A stretch of DNA of 64,000 bases. Source: Candidatus Poribacteria bacterium. GTDB lineage: Bacteria > Poribacteria > WGA-4E > WGA-3G. Location of the stretch: assembly GCA_022824265.1 (NCBI GenBank), contig JAJEAG010000098.1, positions 28,160-92,159 of the forward strand, written 5' to 3'. The notes beneath the pieces were generated by a model. That model searched no databases, was not told the DNA's origin, and worked only from the letters and a program-made list of their open reading frames with translations. Shown here in pieces: positions 60,599-64,000 of this stretch; position 1 is the stretch's first letter, and each line of letters begins with the position of its first letter. The position numbers and the translations under genes are program-made.

Positions 60599-60943
60599 TA
60601 AATACATCAGTTTTTAATAACAATTACTATAGTTTGGACAGTTATATTCTGATTTATGTTGGGTACTCAAGGATTATCTACTATTTGTGAGTTTTCTTAG
60701 GGACCGTAACTCGTGGAAAAGGATGTTTTATACATATCTGAACAGCCCCAGCGGGGCGGAATGTGTATAGAACATGAAACTCCCGCTCACAAAAGCCCCA
60801 GCAGGGCGACAGGTGGAAAAATCAAAACTGGTATGGGTGCGCAGTACTTCATTAAACGAATTTCAGATAACTAATAAAATCGTCCAAACTATACTATTAC
60901 AGTTAACCTAAAGTAATTTATTTACAATAAAGGAGAATATTAA
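60599..60943. other. 345-bp spacer with repeats
   Basis: Two AGCCCCAGCGGGGCGGAATG and AGCCCCAGCAGGGCG units at 60745..60815 and otherwise AT-rich DNA. It also holds the ribosome site (AAGGAG) and the probable promoter of the large protease gene. Confidence 0.65.
60745..60815. repeat. AGCCCCAGCGGGGCG-type repeat, second pair
   Basis: AGCCCCAGCGGGGCGGAATG with TGTATAG, then AAAAGCCCCAGCAGGGCGAC and AGGTGG. Same unit as at 57515..57590. Confidence 0.7.
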
Positions 60944-63562
60944 ATGCAACGCATAATCTCTCTATTGATCTGTTTTGTCTTTACAGTTAGTTTCTCTCTT
61001 CCAATAATAGCACAAGAAGAGAAAAAAGAAGCGAAATCTTCAACAGAACAAACCACTGCTAAACAGAAAAAAGAATATGAGGATTTCAGCAAAGTAACTG
61101 AAGATAGCAAAAGTTATCAAGGTTTCTTCAAACTATACGAGAAAAAAGAGAATCTTTACTGTGAAATACTCCCCTCACAAATAAACCAACCTTTTCTGTG
61201 CATGATTAGCATTGCGCGTGGCATAGGATCAGGATACCTTCTATCAGGTATGACAATGGATGAATGGCTGCTTGAGTGGCGACGTGTCGGTGATAAGGTA
61301 CATCTTGTCAGAAAAAATGTACGTTTCCGTGCTGACAAAGGAACACCGATAGCAGAAGCGGTTGATTTAGGTTACAGCGACTCAGTCCTATTTGCGCTTA
61401 AACTGGAAAGTGTTCATCCGCAACGTAAGAGCCTATTAGTAAATATATCACCAGTTTTCATGTCAGACTTACTACCATTGGCAGGTCAAATTGGCGGTGG
61501 TGCCCGTTTTGATAAAGGTCGTAGCACATGGGGACCAATCAAGACGTTTCCCAAGAACGTTGAGTTGAGAGTCAATGCAGTGTATTCTGCAAGTGGCAGC
61601 CGTGAAACTATACCCGATAGTCGTGGCATACAAGTATCAGTACACTACAGTCTTGCCAAACTACCATCAAACAACTATCAACCCCGTCTTGCTGATGATC
61701 GTATGGGACACTTCATGACCACAGTTAAAGACTTCTCACTTAAAACCAGTGATGAACCTTTTATTCGTTACGTCAATCGTTGGCATTTGGAAAAGGCTGA
61801 CAAGAAGGCAAAACTATCCCCGCCGAAAGACCCGATTATATTCTACATAGAGAAAACTGTGCCTCATCGGTATCGTCCGTATGTTCGACAAGGTATACTG
61901 GAATGGAACAAGGCATTTGAAAAAGCTGGATTCATAGATGCAATTGAAGCACGTATCCAGCAAGATCATGAGAATTGGGATCCTGAAGATGCACGCTATA
62001 ATACGATACGTTGGGTAGTCGGGGCATCCTTTGCAATTGGACCTTCCCGCGTTAATCCGTTAACAGGACAGATTCTGGATGCAGATATTCTTGTTGGCGA
62101 AAGTTGGATAAGGTCTTGGCAACGGGAATATACAACTTTCTTTGATGAAGTTGAACATGAACGTAATCATCCCATTGATGAATCATCGCGACATAACTGC
62201 CAAATGGCAACCGGACTCGCACAACAGATGGGTTTCATGGCAAGTGTATTACAAGCACGTGGCATGATTGACGATGGAGAACTTCCAGAAGAGTATATTG
62301 GTCAAGCACTCAAAGCATTGATAATGCACGAAGTCGGTCATACGTTAGGAATACGACATAACTTTAAAGCGAGTACGATCTATACGCTTGATGAACTCAA
62401 CAAAAAGACTGGTAAAGCCCTCCACGGTTCCGTGATGGAATATGATGCAGTCAATATTGCACCCGAAGGAGAAAAACAAGGTGATTATTATACAACTACC
62501 ATCGGTCCTTGGGACTACTGGGTAATTGAGTATGCATATAAACCTGTTGGCGGTAGCAATCCAGAAGCAGAATTACCAGAGTTGCAAAAAATCGCATCAC
62601 GTGTCGCATCCTCAGAACTAAGATATGCCACTGATGGTGATGCATCTATGTATCAGTATCGTGACCTTGATCCATTAGTCAATCGTTGGGATCTTGGTGC
62701 AGACCCGCTAAATTTTGCTAAGCAACGTCGTGAGATTGTCGCAGATCTTTGGGACGAAATCGCAGACAAAGTCACCTCAGATGGAATGGGGTATCAACGC
62801 GTCAGACGTGCCTTCAGGTCACTGCTGGGTCAATATAGCCGTGCGATGTTCCTTGCAACACGATTCATCGGTGGACAATACCACCATCGCGATCACAAAG
62901 GCGATGAAAACGCACGCTTACCTTATGTGCCTGTTCCTGCCAAGAAACAACGTGAGGCACTGGCATTTATCAAAGAACATGCACTATCGGATAATACATT
63001 TGATTTCCCTCCGAAGCTACTAAACAGCATAGCAATTACACGTTGGAGTGATTGGGGAACAAGTAGTGGCAATTCCACACGATTAGATTACCCAATCCAC
63101 GATGTTATTTTGCGGAATCAAAGCCAAATTATTGGTCGCTTGCTTGATGCAAATGTTCTTGCCCGCGTTCAAGACACCGAGCTTAAATTTTCCGACGGTG
63201 ATGTGTTCACATTACCAGAACTCTTTACGGGAATTACCGATGCTGTCTGGGTTGAACTTGATAAGAATGCTGATGCTAAACAGTGGACAAATTCAGACGC
63301 GTTTATCTCCAGTTTCCGTCGTGGATTGCAGCGCGAACACTTGAAACAACTTATCAAACTTGTACTGGCAGCAGATAATGGCACACCTGAAGATGCAAGA
63401 TCTCTTGCGAGACTCCATCTCAAGCAAATCAATGACCGTCTGAAAAATGTACTACAAAATTCAAGGCAAAAACTTGATGATTACAGCGTAGCACATTTAG
63501 ATGAATCGCAAGTACGAGTTGAGAAGGCATTGGATGCCAACTTTAGTGTAGAGAAACGATGA
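60944..63562 (+). CDS. Secreted zinc-dependent metalloprotease (DUF5117/DUF4953 family), 872 aa
   Basis: Signal peptide MQRIISLLICFVFTVSFSLPIIAQ, followed by a charged linker. The zinc motif HEVGHTLGIRHNF (around residue 462) is the HExxHxxGxxH of metzincin-like enzymes, and SVMEYDAVNIAPEGEKQGDYYTT follows, as in the DUF5117-DUF4953 family of large bacterial metalloproteases. The N-terminal half (residues about 50-300) is the DUF5117/DUF5118-type propeptide. AAGGAG precedes the ATG by 9 bases. It probably degrades extracellular proteins. Confidence 0.9.
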   Translation: MQRIISLLICFVFTVSFSLPIIAQEEKKEAKSSTEQTTAKQKKEYEDFSKVTEDSKSYQGFFKLYEKKENLYCEILPSQINQPFLCMISIARGIGSGYLLSGMTMDEWLLEWRRVGDKVHLVRKNVRFRADKGTPIAEAVDLGYSDSVLFALKLESVHPQRKSLLVNISPVFMSDLLPLAGQIGGGARFDKGRSTWGPIKTFPKNVELRVNAVYSASGSRETIPDSRGIQVSVHYSLAKLPSNNYQPRLADDRMGHFMTTVKDFSLKTSDEPFIRYVNRWHLEKADKKAKLSPPKDPIIFYIEKTVPHRYRPYVRQGILEWNKAFEKAGFIDAIEARIQQDHENWDPEDARYNTIRWVVGASFAIGPSRVNPLTGQILDADILVGESWIRSWQREYTTFFDEVEHERNHPIDESSRHNCQMATGLAQQMGFMASVLQARGMIDDGELPEEYIGQALKALIMHEVGHTLGIRHNFKASTIYTLDELNKKTGKALHGSVMEYDAVNIAPEGEKQGDYYTTTIGPWDYWVIEYAYKPVGGSNPEAELPELQKIASRVASSELRYATDGDASMYQYRDLDPLVNRWDLGADPLNFAKQRREIVADLWDEIADKVTSDGMGYQRVRRAFRSLLGQYSRAMFLATRFIGGQYHHRDHKGDENARLPYVPVPAKKQREALAFIKEHALSDNTFDFPPKLLNSIAITRWSDWGTSSGNSTRLDYPIHDVILRNQSQIIGRLLDANVLARVQDTELKFSDGDVFTLPELFTGITDAVWVELDKNADAKQWTNSDAFISSFRRGLQREHLKQLIKLVLAADNGTPEDARSLARLHLKQINDRLKNVLQNSRQKLDDYSVAHLDESQVRVEKALDANFSVEKR

Positions 63563-63613
63563 AATCCTATCTTTTTCAGTTCTCTGTGAGCTATCATCCA
63601 ATTATAAAATTCC

Positions 63614-63652
63614 ATACAAATAGGCGCGGTTTTATACCGTGCCTATTTGTAT
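63614..63652. terminator. Terminator after the large metalloprotease gene
   Basis: ATACAAATAGGCGCGGT and ACCGTGCCTATTTGTAT make a 17-bp stem with one G-U pair and a 5-nt loop, 52 bp after the stop codon. Confidence 0.75.
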
Positions 63653-63799
63653 ATTAATACTCAGTTTCAGATTCGTACTATAACGTGAGTTCGGTATTAG
63701 TAACGAGTTTAAATATATACCATGAAATCGTAATATGTAACTGTTGGAATTGGTTGAATCGACATCCTAAATTCCGTTGGCAATGTTTTCGTAGAATAA

Positions 63800-63924
63800 T
63801 CCGAATTTTCAGAGTCATTCTTGACTAAATAGGTCATAATAGTCCTATAAAACCATACTGAATATAGGTTCACAACACATGAATAAATTGTGAAATTTTC
63901 CTCTTGACTCTGAAAACTCTGAAT
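63800..63924. repeat. Inverted-repeat element, family B, copy 2 (125 bp)
   Basis: On the minus strand it reads from ATTCAGAGTTTTCAGAGTCA to TGACTCTGAAAATTCGGA, and aligns along its length with 39339..39463, including the interior TTATGACCTATTTAGTCAAG (TTATGACTAAATTAGTCGTG in copy 1). Both copies are exactly 125 bp. Confidence 0.8.
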
Positions 63925-64000
63925 CTTTAGAATCAAAGTAATGTAAATATTATCATATAAAAAAGATCGACTTCTGGCATATAACACTATTCATTAATCG

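Larger units (their letters stand above)
63563..64000. other. Right-end spacer of about 440 bp
   Basis: A terminator (63614..63652), then a complete family B element (63800..63924) in AT-rich DNA. No gene is seen in the last 75 bases. Confidence 0.6.

Overview
The window is a 64 kb piece of a low-GC (by eye roughly 38-40%) Gram-negative-type bacterial chromosome. The gene content points to an uncultured lineage such as Candidatus Poribacteria or a relative. The clues are a tandem pair of secreted leucine-rich-repeat lipoproteins, phytanoyl-CoA-dioxygenase and mandelate-racemase family enzymes, a lone microcompartment vertex protein, Uma2, a FlgD-type C-terminal tail on a secreted protease, and many short palindromic intergenic repeats of the 'GGGGCGAGG-ttt-CCTCGCCC' and 'AGCCCCAGCGGGGCG' kinds. 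This placement is inference. There is no rRNA, tRNA, CRISPR array, prophage or intact insertion sequence that I can see.

Layout. 0-5.6 kb: the 5' end of a P1-family peptidase, two LRR lipoproteins and a DegT aminotransferase. 5.6-8.6 kb: Uma2 plus a DUF255 thioredoxin-fold protein with a DsbD-type tail. 9.6-15.4 kb: a six-gene minus-strand operon for manganese/iron homeostasis: DtxR/MntR regulator, ferritin-like/VIT1 protein, and a complete ABC importer, with two candidate operators in front. 16.3-21.2 kb: two HtrA-like proteases and a DinG-like helicase. 21.4-30 kb, minus strand: a lipoprotein, an M6 metalloprotease, a zinc-ribbon/carbohydrate-binding-like fusion, a flotillin with three 88-residue repeats, and a beta/gamma-crystallin-ThuA fusion. 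30-41.6 kb: mostly housekeeping genes (MqnD, an RNA methyltransferase, a GcvH-like protein, YigZ, an outer-membrane protein, ftsH-folP-acpS, a HIT protein, a 58-residue membrane protein, thiO). 41.7-47.7 kb: a toxin-antitoxin pair, then an operon of EutN-like protein, histidine kinase, degenerate NtrC-like regulator and 5-FCL, then ComEA and a cobalamin adenosyltransferase. 47.7-63.6 kb: carbohydrate and acid catabolism (fuconate-dehydratase-like enzyme, HpcH aldolase, ceramidase-like protein, cupin, crotonase, lactonase, a GH-like propeller, a zinc alcohol dehydrogenase, PhyH), a small hidden selenoprotein, and a large secreted zinc protease.

The most notable points are: (i) a SelW/Rdx-type selenoprotein gene with TGA exactly at the second position of the CxxC motif (54150..54380); (ii) a MazF toxin whose antitoxin carries two copies of the MazE toxin-binding segment and a MazE-like C-terminus but no visible AbrB DNA-binding domain (41759..42506); (iii) a structured intergenic repeat in two copies in which a GGTACG-type motif has changed to GTGTACG at matching positions, so the hairpin is kept by compensatory change (8815..8955 and 15885..16029); (iv) two families of small inverted-repeat-bounded elements, each with two copies of nearly identical length; (v) a response regulator whose AAA+ domain has lost the GAFTGA loop, the Walker B acids and the arginine fingers; (vi) a GcvH-like protein without the lipoyl lysine.

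Most functional calls rest on family motifs read by eye. No database search was possible.
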